DNA of 64,000 nucleotides from AC2028 sp002373595 (GCA_946616365.1 CAMOIX010000002.1:1-64000), one strand, 5' to 3'. Shown: positions 43,978 through 50,399, numbered from the stretch's first letter. Notes: generated from the sequence alone by a model not told the origin. Numbers and translations are program-made.

Positions 43978-44262
43978 ATGAAGGATAAGTTGGATTCATC
44001 ATCGGTAGATTTTCTTATAGACGCGGTTCTCTCACTTAAATCAAGAGATGAAGCCGCTGCTTTTTTTGACGATCTTTTGACTGTCGCCGAGCTTAAGAGC
44101 ATGTCCCAGCGTCTTGAAGTTGCGCGTATGCTTCAAAATCGCGAGACTTATCAGGACATTTCGGTCAAGACCGGTGCTTCGACCGCTACCATCAGCCGTG
44201 TCGCCCGCGCCCTCAATTACGGCAAAGGCGGCTACAATACCGTACTTGGACGGATAATCTGA
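43978..44262 (+). CDS. YerC/YecD-type TrpR-like regulator
   Basis: 94 residues. The TrpR-like helical fold has the helix-turn-helix AELKSMSQRLEVARMLQNRE and TYQDISVKTGASTATISRVA, as in the YerC/YecD family. It is a small dimeric DNA-binding protein; the co-repressor and targets are unknown. The ATG at 43978 is preferred to the upstream TTG at 43939 because that TTG is the promoter -35 box. In Firmicutes yerC often lies beside pcrA, as here in divergent orientation. Confidence 0.85.
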   Translation: MKDKLDSSSVDFLIDAVLSLKSRDEAAAFFDDLLTVAELKSMSQRLEVARMLQNRETYQDISVKTGASTATISRVARALNYGKGGYNTVLGRII

Positions 44263-44275
44263 GTTTTTGATTTAT

Positions 44276-44304
44276 TTGACAAAGAGATGTGCCTAATCTA
44301 TAAT
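44276..44304 (+). promoter_or_regulatory. Promoter of the solitary antisense RNA
   Basis: TTGACA (44276-44281), 17 bases, TATAAT (44299-44304): a consensus vegetative promoter. The predicted start is at about 44311, at AGGTGCTACC. Confidence 0.85.
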
Positions 44305-44310
44305 AAAATC

Positions 44311-44390
44311 AGGTGCTACCGATAGACGGTCAGCCCAAGTTGTAAGTCAAAAAATAACCGTAACCTGGCTGGGGGCGGTTATTTTCTTTT
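44311..44390 (+). ncRNA. Solitary copy of the type I antitoxin RNA
   Basis: About 80 bases. The first 26 match the RNA at 47908 exactly (AGGTGCTACCGATAGACGGT, then CAGCCC). The middle differs, and the terminator hairpin (AAAATAACCG/CGGTTATTTT then CTTTT) is conserved. On the minus strand the same place still encodes the last codons of the toxin (F-G-K-R-K-stop), but no toxin gene follows. Beyond the shared CGAACA the sequence jumps to the LexA-like box that in the full locus lies 170 bases further away. An orphan antitoxin left by toxin deletion, with possible cross-acting or decoy function. Confidence 0.75.
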
Positions 44391-44392
44391 GC

Positions 44393-44406
44393 CGAACAAG
44401 TGTTTG
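44393..44406. promoter_or_regulatory. LexA-like box (orphan copy)
   Basis: CGAACAAGTGTTTG matches the Bacillus-type SOS consensus CGAACRNRYGTTYC at 13 of 14 positions. It is identical to the box in the toxin promoter at 48171-48184 but is not followed by a -10 box, because the toxin region is missing. Confidence 0.55.
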
Positions 44407-44410
44407 TGTA

Positions 44411-44442
44411 TTAAAAAACGCTCGTCCTATGAGGGACGAGCG
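44411..44442 (-). terminator. Terminator of the FxLYD-type gene
   Basis: CGCTCGTCC (44419-44427) and GGACGAGCG (44434-44442) form a stem. On the minus strand it is followed by TTTTTTAAT. It lies 17 bases past the stop of the gene ending at 44459. Confidence 0.9.
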
Positions 44443-44458
44443 CTTCAAACTCCAAAGA

Positions 44459-45280
44459 TCAAAACTGCATATATGTCTCTTCTGCTATAACTTTGTAATC
44501 AGCGATAGAACTCATCGACGCATTTTCATTGGCAAACATTGCATCACATTCAAAGCTTGTTTTTCCGCCTGCCGTGAGATCTGTTACGCTGGTTCCTGTG
44601 ATTGCAAGAACTTTTCCGTTTGCATCGTAGAATATTACATTTATATACAGATAGCCAACATCTTCTGTGGTATCATTTACTATCCTTCCGGTTACTTTAG
44701 GAGAACCATAGTTTCCTTCTCTTAGTTCGGTATCTGTTACCTCAAATCTGGTCGGTTCGCCTGTAGCCTTCATAACCTTTATCTGGGGAACAAGATTTAT
44801 ACCATTATCAAGCGACACACCATCATCGATTAAATTTGATCCAAGTCCATTATAAAAGTATCCTTTTTCTCCCGGCTTGATTACTGAAGGTGCACTGCTT
44901 ATAAAGCTATCCGATTGAAGAAGATGCTCGTTATCATCCTCAAGATCAAATGTCGCATCCTTAAGATAAATATTGCAGCTTCCCGTATTTGTGATTTCCA
45001 CATAACCGTAGTATTCAATACTTCCGATTGAATTCGTATAGTACTCAAAACTCGTATCGGTTATCTCATATTGCACGTCCCCTTCGGAATCTGCCTTCGA
45101 GTTATCTTCATTTTTATCTGAAGAAGAATCTGAAGTACCATCACTCTTACCGCTTGCAGAATTATCACTTTCAATTTTGACCGACTCTGTCGATGTCGGT
45201 TCAGATGATCCGCTGCCTAAAGAAAACGCAGCAAAAACACTCATCACAACAGCAAGTCCCCAAAAACTAGTCTTTCTCAT
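44459..45280 (-). CDS. Secreted FxLYD-type protein
   Basis: 273 residues. A signal segment (about 5-22, SFWGLAVVMSVFAAFSLGSG) is followed by a Ser/Thr/Asp/Glu linker (about 25-70) and two beta-sandwich repeats. The first is about 70-175 (TDTSFEYYTNSIGSIEYYGY, VIKPGEKGYFY). The second, about 180-265, has the FxLYD pattern (VTGRIVNDTTEDVGYLYINV, then FYDANGKVL). The usual lipobox Cys is not present; the region reads FSLGSGSSE. Its start lies 14 bases inside the vanZ-like gene. Ligand unknown. Confidence 0.75.
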   Translation of the reverse strand: MRKTSFWGLAVVMSVFAAFSLGSGSSEPTSTESVKIESDNSASGKSDGTSDSSSDKNEDNSKADSEGDVQYEITDTSFEYYTNSIGSIEYYGYVEITNTGSCNIYLKDATFDLEDDNEHLLQSDSFISSAPSVIKPGEKGYFYNGLGSNLIDDGVSLDNGINLVPQIKVMKATGEPTRFEVTDTELREGNYGSPKVTGRIVNDTTEDVGYLYINVIFYDANGKVLAITGTSVTDLTAGGKTSFECDAMFANENASMSSIADYKVIAEETYMQF

Positions 45281-45674
45281 TTCTCATTCTCCTTTTGTAT
45301 AGATATATGACCAGGACGCTTGCGATCAATTCGAAAAATATATCGCAGACGTCAAATGTCCCTTTTACACTTGGTGCAATCTGTATAGTCTCCATGATCA
45401 GTTCAAAAGAAACAATACAGGATACAGTGGTCTTATTGATTCCAAACAGTGCCAATACAAGAGCCGTAAAAGCCACTGCCCATAAGATGTCGAGAAAATA
45501 CCATCTCACCACTTTCAAATATATTATTTGTGTTTTTAAAGGTACGTGAAATGATATACCCAACAGTCTGTCTATCGTTTTCACAAAGATAACTTCCGGG
45601 AAAAACAAATAATATATCATCATTCCCACCAGTAAAGGAATGATCACTCCCAGGAGCATCCACCTCCGTCTCAT
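45267..45674 (-). CDS. VanZ-like membrane protein
   Basis: About 135 residues with four membrane helices. It has the VanZ pattern: a helix-terminal NKTTVSCIVSFELIMETIQ stretch followed by GTFDVCDIFFELIASVLVIYLY, i.e. the E-x(n)-Q and DxxDxxxN-like polar positions in partly altered form. The family is associated with glycopeptide tolerance in one enterococcal operon but is mostly uncharacterised. Start uncertain: the ATG at 45674 has a weak site; a TTG at 45692 has AGGAT upstream. Confidence 0.75.
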   Translation of the reverse strand: MRRRWMLLGVIIPLLVGMMIYYLFFPEVIFVKTIDRLLGISFHVPLKTQIIYLKVVRWYFLDILWAVAFTALVLALFGINKTTVSCIVSFELIMETIQIAPSVKGTFDVCDIFFELIASVLVIYLYKRRMRNEKD

Positions 45675-45738
45675 ACACCCCGTCTCTTTCAATTATCCTG
45701 TAACCTGAAAACCGAAAAGAATTCTAACACAAAGAGAA

Positions 45739-45780
45739 TGCGTGCGTTCCCACCGTAGCGGTGGAATTATTCCTGCACGC
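45739..45780. repeat. Left flanking hairpin of the kinase cassette
   Basis: A hairpin with CCACCG/CGGTGG core and GCGTGC/GCACGC base. It contains GCGTTCCCACCG (45744-45755), identical to the word at 47390-47401 on the other side of the kinase/HTH pair. AGAATTCT precedes both copies (about 45718 and 47379). It may also terminate the minus-strand gene whose stop codon it overlaps. Confidence 0.5.
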
Positions 45781-46228
45781 CACTAGATCTTAGAACATCC
45801 ATACCATTGCTTTTGAGAAAAGAATTAACATCTATGATACTTCCCGGGCGTTCATTAAAAGCCACCATGATCAATGCATCTCTGGGAATCTTCGCGTACA
45901 ATTCCGGCATTCTGTAATATTTCAGAGCCTTCTGTGTTTCATCCAACGACAGTTTCGCAGCATAACATAGGCGCAGAATAATATCCCTCTGCCTTGTATG
46001 CTTTTCTTCCGTGATCAACTTATACCCATATCCCTCGGGAATATCAGCATCCAAAAATACATCCTGCTGTAAGAGGCCTTTCTCTTTTATCTTTCCTCTT
46101 ATGTATTCAGAGAAAGGCCTTTCAGACGATAATATACTGTCTTTGTTATCCGAAATATATTCATTAAACTTATCTATATGTGTTGATCCTAATATTTTTT
46201 CCAAATCTTCTGTTTTTTTCATATTCAT
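45767..46228 (-). CDS. Probable HTH protein paired with a protein kinase
   Basis: About 153 residues. The centre (FSEYIRGKIKEKGLLQQDVF, then LDADIPEGYGYKLITEEKHTRQRD) has the helical spacing of an XRE-like helix-turn-helix, and LRLCYAAKLSLDETQKALKY extends it. AGAGGAA precedes the ATG at 46228; another ATG lies two codons inside. Similar proteins next to Hanks-type kinases occur in Firmicutes as far as I recall. It could be a regulator of, or substrate for, the divergent kinase. Family not named with confidence. Confidence 0.65.
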   Translation of the reverse strand: MNMKKTEDLEKILGSTHIDKFNEYISDNKDSILSSERPFSEYIRGKIKEKGLLQQDVFLDADIPEGYGYKLITEEKHTRQRDIILRLCYAAKLSLDETQKALKYYRMPELYAKIPRDALIMVAFNERPGSIIDVNSFLKSNGMDVLRSSGVQE

Positions 46229-46284
46229 AGTTTGCAATTCCTCTGCTATAATGCTTCTATATTGATCGTATGAAAGGACATCTT

Positions 46285-47364
46285 ATGGACATCGCTTCAA
46301 GATTATCTGTATCTTATTACAAGGATATCGCCACCATCAGTGAAGATCATAAAGTCTATATCGTCCAGCATATCCAAACCGGCAAAATTTTTATCAAAAA
46401 GATTCTTGATGTATATAACAAATCCATATACGACTATCTTCTCAGCAATCCCATTCTGCATACGCCCAGAATACATGCTTTATACGAAAATGCTAACAGT
46501 CTTGAAATTATTGAAGATTACATTTCCGGTGACACTTTGGAGGATCTTCTTTCTCATGGTACACACTTTAATGAAATCCAAATTAAAAATATCATCTCAC
46601 AACTATGCTTGATCATAAAAGATCTTCACAACTGCAATCCCGAAATCATACACCGCGATATCAAGCCATCCAACATTATATTATCACCGTCCGGCGAAGT
46701 GTATCTTCTTGATTTCAATGCCGCAAAATATTATTCAAATCAAAAGGATGAGGACACTTCTCTTCTGGGCACAAAAGGCTATGCTGCTCCGGAACAGTAC
46801 GGTTTTGGAATTTCCACTCCTCAAACCGATATATATGCTATCGGAATGTTGCTCAAAGAACTTACATCTCATATGATTCCACAAGGAAAGTCCTATGATT
46901 CCGAGTTTGAATCCATTATATCCAAATGTACCAAACTGGATGCCAAGGAGCGTTATAAAGACGTAGATTCTATTCTCCGTGTGCTTAACAAATCCAAACT
47001 TCCAAACAATAACCGGTCTAATAAACCCGAATGGACAAAATTCCTTCCTCCGGGTTTTCGTAGTCTCTCACCGCTTAGCATGATTTTGTCCGGCATAGGA
47101 TACGCATCATTGTTTTGGATATGCCTTTCCATGAGCAGTACAACAGACTCAGGTGTCGTGCTCATGATAGAAAGAATTGGAATTCTGCTGTTCTTCTTAT
47201 CAATCATATTTGTATCTTCTAATTACCTGAATATACAAATGAGTTTCCCACCTTGTCGAACCCAAAATGTCCTTTTACGTATAATCGCCGTCTTATTTCT
47301 CGACATACTGATATTTCTAGCATTTGCAATGATTTTATATTTCTTGGTGGCAATTGCATCATAA
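46285..47364 (+). CDS. Hanks-type Ser/Thr protein kinase, membrane-bound
   Basis: About 359 residues. Kinase domain (about 10-235): ATP lysine in GKIFIKKILD, catalytic loop IIHRDIKPSNIIL, a DFN metal motif in YLLDFNAAKYY where DFG is usual, and GTKGYAAPEQYG in the activation segment. After a basic linker come four hydrophobic segments (about 245-355). No PASTA repeats are present, unlike PrkC. The ATG at 46285 has AAAGGA six bases upstream; an ATG at 46270 is the alternative. A promoter TTCATA-17-TATAAT lies just upstream. Confidence 0.85.
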   Translation: MDIASRLSVSYYKDIATISEDHKVYIVQHIQTGKIFIKKILDVYNKSIYDYLLSNPILHTPRIHALYENANSLEIIEDYISGDTLEDLLSHGTHFNEIQIKNIISQLCLIIKDLHNCNPEIIHRDIKPSNIILSPSGEVYLLDFNAAKYYSNQKDEDTSLLGTKGYAAPEQYGFGISTPQTDIYAIGMLLKELTSHMIPQGKSYDSEFESIISKCTKLDAKERYKDVDSILRVLNKSKLPNNNRSNKPEWTKFLPPGFRSLSPLSMILSGIGYASLFWICLSMSSTTDSGVVLMIERIGILLFFLSIIFVSSNYLNIQMSFPPCRTQNVLLRIIAVLFLDILIFLAFAMILYFLVAIAS

Positions 47365-47382
47365 ACAATTATAACTAAAGAA

Positions 47383-47423
47383 TTCTCAGGCGTTCCCACC
47401 GCCAAAGTGGGAATACCTGAGAA
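47383..47423. repeat. Right flanking hairpin of the kinase cassette
   Basis: TTCTCAGG/CCTGAGAA closes a stem with inner TTCCCAC/GTGGGAA. It carries GCGTTCCCACCG at 47390-47401, a direct copy of the left hairpin word. It follows the kinase stop by 19 bases and could also act as a transcription end, although no T-tract follows on the plus strand. Confidence 0.5.
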
Positions 47424-47455
47424 AACGCAAATCCATATTATACATACCGAATACA

Positions 47456-47765
47456 TCAAGGCCTAAAATGTTCTTTATCGACCGCTTCGTATAAATCCAT
47501 ACCCATACGATCTTCGAAGTACGCTTTTAACGCGAGATTGGTATCCCATTTGGACTGTTCATAATCACCATAGCGATTTTTTACATCTGTCATCCTGTCG
47601 ATGATATCCATCACGCCTTCTGCACCTGAGATAGCATCACAGAGCTGGATCAGTTTGTCGTAATCATCCTGCGTGGTTTCCGCCAGTTTAGTTCTGATTA
47701 GTTCAGTTTCTTCCGGTGTTGGAAACGAGCCAATTACCGTATCCCAGCTTATTCGTGGAATATTT
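47456..47765 (-). pseudogene. 3' fragment of an HD-domain hydrolase gene
   Basis: On the minus strand the frame ending with the stop at 47456 reads VIGSFPTPEETELI, then LIQLCDAISGAEGVMDIIDR, and closes EAVDKEHFRP. This is the C-terminal part of the small HD-domain phosphohydrolases of Firmicutes. The metal-binding HD portion is gone; the frame is joined near 47760 to a methyltransferase fragment in another frame. About 100 codons remain, with no start codon or ribosome site of their own. Confidence 0.65.
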
Positions 47766-47855
47766 ATCGTGTAGCCCGATCCTTATATCCAATCCCTTCG
47801 ACGTTGCATACTGTGCCTTTACAGCCGCTGAATCATTTAAACTTCCTATATGCAT
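47751..47855 (-). pseudogene. 5' fragment of a class I methyltransferase gene
   Basis: From the ATG at 47855, with AAAGGAT upstream, the first 35 codons read MHIGSLNDSAAVKAQYATSK and then LDIRIGLHDKYSTNK. This is the start of a common SAM-methyltransferase family of Clostridia, preceding its motif I. The frame then enters the HD-gene fragment out of phase and stops shortly after. A deletion joined the two genes. Confidence 0.65.
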
Positions 47856-47872
47856 TTTTTATCCTTTGTAAT

Positions 47873-47901
47873 TTGACAAAAATAAACCCTTAACCTATAA
47901 T
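47873..47901 (+). promoter_or_regulatory. Promoter of the antitoxin RNA
   Basis: TTGACA (47873-47878), 17 bases, TATAAT (47896-47901): full consensus, so constitutively strong. The start is predicted at about 47908, at AGGTGCTACC. Confidence 0.85.
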
Positions 47902-47907
47902 CGACAT

Positions 47908-47989
47908 AGGTGCTACCGATAGACGGTCAGCCCTACAGATTTAGGTTAAAATAACCGCATTCCTTGCAGGGGGGCGGTTATTTTCTTTT
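47908..47989 (+). ncRNA. Antisense antitoxin RNA of the type I module
   Basis: About 82 bases. The 5' end folds as a small hairpin (ACCG-AUAGA-CGGU). The 3' end is a terminator hairpin, AAAATAACCGC/GCGGTTATTTT, followed by CTTTT. The last 45 or so bases are complementary to the toxin mRNA 3' end, including its stop codon and last codons. Tail-to-tail overlap is the geometry of TxpA/RatA and BsrG/SR4. It is expected to trigger degradation of, or block, the toxin mRNA. Confidence 0.8.
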
Positions 47990-48061
47990 GCCGAACATAT
48001 ATCCTAATTCAAATACCGTAGCAGCAAAGCTGATTACAGCAATAAGATCAAGCATAGTCAT
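47978..48061 (-). CDS. 27-residue hydrophobic type I toxin
   Basis: The peptide begins MTMLDLIAVISFAATVFELG and ends with Y-M-F-G-K-R-K. It is one membrane helix with a basic tail, like the putative holin-like toxins of Gram-positive type I systems (families beginning MTM-x-E). Expected to depolarise or permeabilise the cell's own membrane. GGAGGG lies nine bases before the ATG at 48061; an in-frame ATG two codons upstream is too close to that site. It is too short for ordinary gene callers. The stop codon lies inside the shared terminator. Confidence 0.8.
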   Translation of the reverse strand: MTMLDLIAVISFAATVFELGYMFGKRK

Positions 48062-48142
48062 TGGCATCACCCTCCTTTCTATAGATTGGAGGGCTTTTGC
48101 CCTCCGCAGAGGGCCAACCGCCTACCGAGTATGGTAGCACCC
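48062..48142 (-). promoter_or_regulatory. Structured toxin leader that hides the ribosome site
   Basis: From the predicted start at 48142 (GGGTGCTACC) the leader forms CTACC/GGTAG, then GCCCTC/GAGGGC. It then has GCCCTCC pairing with the Shine-Dalgarno GGAGGG across a 12-base loop. Primary transcripts would be poorly translated unless refolded or processed, as known for other type I toxins. Both this RNA and the antitoxin begin with GGTGCTACC. Confidence 0.7.
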
Positions 48143-48148
48143 AATTTA

Positions 48149-48184
48149 ATTATACTACTCTAATCACATTCGAACAAGTGTTTG
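48149..48184 (-). promoter_or_regulatory. Toxin promoter overlapped by a LexA-like box
   Basis: On the minus strand TTGTTC (48177-48172), 17 bases, TATAAT (48154-48149). The -35 hexamer lies within CGAACAAGTGTTTG (48171-48184), a 13/14 match to the Gram-positive SOS box CGAACRNRYGTTYC. LexA bound there would block RNA polymerase, so induction by DNA damage is predicted. Confidence 0.65.
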
Positions 48185-48256
48185 TTTTTTACAATATTGC
48201 ACATCTATGATATAAACAATCCTATAATTTAAAAACTCGGAGAATAAGTATGCGTA

Positions 48257-48367
48257 TTAACCATCTCCTGTCGCTCTGGGAAGTAACTCCTGCAGCTTTG
48301 CAAGGTAATCTCTCGCATCACCGGATTCTTTGAGAACAACCACTTGCGGCTTTGAAAAAATCCCCAT
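48257..48367 (-). pseudogene. 5' remnant of a NERD-domain protein gene
   Basis: 36 codons from the ATG at 48367: MGIFSKPQVVVLKESGDARD, then YLAKLQELLP and a premature stop. This matches the opening of NERD (nuclease-related domain) proteins of Clostridia as I recall them; the nuclease-like domain itself is absent. No strong ribosome site is apparent. It lies between the toxin promoter and a small membrane-protein gene. Confidence 0.55.
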
Positions 48368-48396
48368 ACTGAATCAACCTCTCACAAAAAACAATA

Positions 48397-48579
48397 TTAT
48401 CCCTGATACGGGTTGTTGTTCTGCATCTGCTGCATTAGTTCTCTTTCAGCGAAAAACTCTGTCATACCGCGCTTTACGGCATATTTGATCACGAAAAAAA
48501 GTACCACACCCGCAACTGCGAGACGACCTACTCCAAAGACCACACTAATTATCAAACTGTAACCGAATATATTGCTCAT
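48397..48579 (-). CDS. Small membrane protein (DUF6019-like)
   Basis: 60 residues. Two hydrophobic stretches (about 3-18 and 20-33) are followed by VIKYAVKRGMTEFFAERELM and a polar tail with NNNPYQG. The AVKRG motif after the helix recalls the small DUF6019-type membrane proteins of Lachnospiraceae, an uncertain match. GGAGGGAAGAT precedes the ATG at ideal spacing, supporting translation. Function unknown. Confidence 0.7.
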   Translation of the reverse strand: MSNIFGYSLIISVVFGVGRLAVAGVVLFFVIKYAVKRGMTEFFAERELMQQMQNNNPYQG

Positions 48580-48620
48580 ATCTTCCCTCCGCTCAAACTA
48601 ATCTCCACAGATACTTTTCT

Positions 48621-49766
48621 TTACTTCTCCGAGAAATCAGCATCCATAGCTACCTGCAGCTGATAATCCGGATATGCTTTCTGAACATCTGCGATCACTT
48701 CATTATATACAGCTCTGCGATCCTTTGCGTTAAAGCTGACAACTATATCAAATCGTATCGTCATATTCTCTTTATCAAGGAAGAATCCGTGCATCTGCAG
48801 TACATGCTCATGTTCGAGGACCATCTCCTTTACATTATCATATGCCTTGACGATATCCTCATCTCTCGTATTTATCGAATATACACCGATAGCAGTCAGA
48901 ACTACCTGATACTTAGTATATACAGCCTCCTGTATCCTTCTGATCAGGCAATCGAGTTGATCCGCAGAGTATGTATCGGGCACTTCGATATGGATAGATC
49001 CGTTCCACGAATCAGGACCGTAATTATTCAGCACCAGATCATACGCTCCCTGTACACCCTCGAATGACTTCACCGTTTCCTTGATGTCCTTTGTGAGATC
49101 GGGATCATTCCTCTCACCGAGTATCTGAGATACCGTCTCTCTGAGCATTCCCAGGCCTGACTTAATGATGATGACAGAGATGATCGCACCGAGCCAGGGC
49201 TCAAGAGACAATCCCGAAAACATAAAGATAAGCGCTGCAACCAAAGTCGATGCCGATATTACGGAATCCAGAGTTGCATCCTCGCCGGAATTGACGAGCG
49301 ATGAGGAATTAACTCTCTTACCGACACTCTTAACATACCGTCCGAGTACTATCTTCACTATTACAGCCACACCTATTATAAAAAGCGAAACAGGCGCATA
49401 TTCAGGTATTACGGGATCTGCGATCTTTTTGACCGATTCGGTAAAGGAGGTTACTCCGGCATATAAAACGATCATGGAAATGACCATCGCGCTCAGATAC
49501 TCTATACGTCCGTATCCGAAAGGATGCTTCTTATCCGGTTCCTTTCCGGCCAGCTTTGCTCCTATGATCGTGATGAGTGAACTTCCCGCATCCGAGAAAT
49601 TGTTTACCGCATCCATAATGATAGCGACCGAATTGCTTAATAGTCCGATAGTGACCTTGAACGCTGCAAGTACCACATTGGTAACGATGCCGACAAAACC
49701 GGTCTTAACTATCGTCTTTTCCCTCGACTCCATCTCATCCTGAGATATCTGATTCATTCTTCTCAT
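48621..49766 (-). CDS. Cation diffusion facilitator transporter
   Basis: 381 residues. Six membrane helices (about 22-215) with metal-site motifs SVAIIMDAVNNFSDAGSSLI (helix 2) and SGEDATLDSVISASTL (helix 5), and the HPFGYGRIEYLSAM motif. The cytoplasmic domain is about 215-300, plus an extra C-terminal ferredoxin-like segment (about 305-381). It exports divalent metal in exchange for protons. The Asn/Asp in NNFSD instead of HxxxD suggests Mn2+ or Fe2+ rather than Zn2+, which is inference. AAAGGAT precedes the ATG. Confidence 0.9.
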   Translation of the reverse strand: MRRMNQISQDEMESREKTIVKTGFVGIVTNVVLAAFKVTIGLLSNSVAIIMDAVNNFSDAGSSLITIIGAKLAGKEPDKKHPFGYGRIEYLSAMVISMIVLYAGVTSFTESVKKIADPVIPEYAPVSLFIIGVAVIVKIVLGRYVKSVGKRVNSSSLVNSGEDATLDSVISASTLVAALIFMFSGLSLEPWLGAIISVIIIKSGLGMLRETVSQILGERNDPDLTKDIKETVKSFEGVQGAYDLVLNNYGPDSWNGSIHIEVPDTYSADQLDCLIRRIQEAVYTKYQVVLTAIGVYSINTRDEDIVKAYDNVKEMVLEHEHVLQMHGFFLDKENMTIRFDIVVSFNAKDRRAVYNEVIADVQKAYPDYQLQVAMDADFSEK

Positions 49767-49845
49767 ACAAATCTATCCTTTTCTAAAAATTGACACCTTA
49801 TTATACAACAGAAGCGCCTTTTTCATACAGTATTTCCTCATACGA

Positions 49846-49872
49846 AAGTCCCGCCTGGTTAGGGCGGGACTT
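49846..49872 (-). terminator. Hairpin after the bactofilin gene
   Basis: Ten-base perfect stem AAGTCCCGCC/GGCGGGACTT with a 7-base loop, about 75 bases beyond the bactofilin stop. The T-tract is short, so termination strength is uncertain. It separates bactofilin from the start of the CDF gene transcript. Confidence 0.55.
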
Positions 49873-49946
49873 CGTTTGGAAGGATGTTAGGATGATTAAC
49901 ATTCTTTTATGGAAACCGAAAGCTTGCGCCATCGGACATTCCCTGA

Positions 49947-50399
49947 TTAACTTTCCGCAGCCTCTGACATCTCTGAAAGTGCAGCGCTTACTGCATTCTT
50001 AGCGTCCTTTTTGTCTGTCTTGACTGCTTTCTTGAACTCGTAGCTTCTGGAGCTTCTCTCGGGCATCTCCTGGCCCATGTTGCATCCGCCCTGGAAGATA
50101 GCGTGCTCATCGATCACGATCGTGGCAGTCGTAACATCGCCGATAAGTCTGGCCGTTGATGAAAGCTCAACCTTGTCGGGAGCATCTACATCACCGTTGA
50201 TCTCTCCGCCGATGATGGCTGCTTTAGCCTTGACATTGCCGGTTATCGAGCCGCTGGTACCGAGTATCAGCGTCTCCTCGACTTCCACATCCCCCTCGAT
50301 GCGTCCGTCTATCCTGACCGAACCGGGAGCCGTAAATGCTCCGGCGATCACCGCATCTTTTCCAAGAAGCGTGGATATCCTTATTTCGTTTTTCCTCAT
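49947..50399 (-). CDS. Bactofilin
   Basis: 150 residues. The DUF583 beta-helix core (about 10-105) shows the repeating pattern AVIAGAFTAPGSVRIDGRIE, DVEVEETLILGTSGSITGNV and AAIIGGEINGDVDAPDKVEL. The short N-terminal and Lys/Ala/Ser-rich C-terminal tails are disordered. Bactofilins form non-nucleotide filaments on the membrane and localise cell-wall enzymes. CGGAGG precedes the ATG. It follows the degenerate M23 gene by 16 bases, as in known bactofilin/LytM pairs. Confidence 0.93.
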   Translation of the reverse strand: MRKNEIRISTLLGKDAVIAGAFTAPGSVRIDGRIEGDVEVEETLILGTSGSITGNVKAKAAIIGGEINGDVDAPDKVELSSTARLIGDVTTATIVIDEHAIFQGGCNMGQEMPERSSRSYEFKKAVKTDKKDAKNAVSAALSEMSEAAES

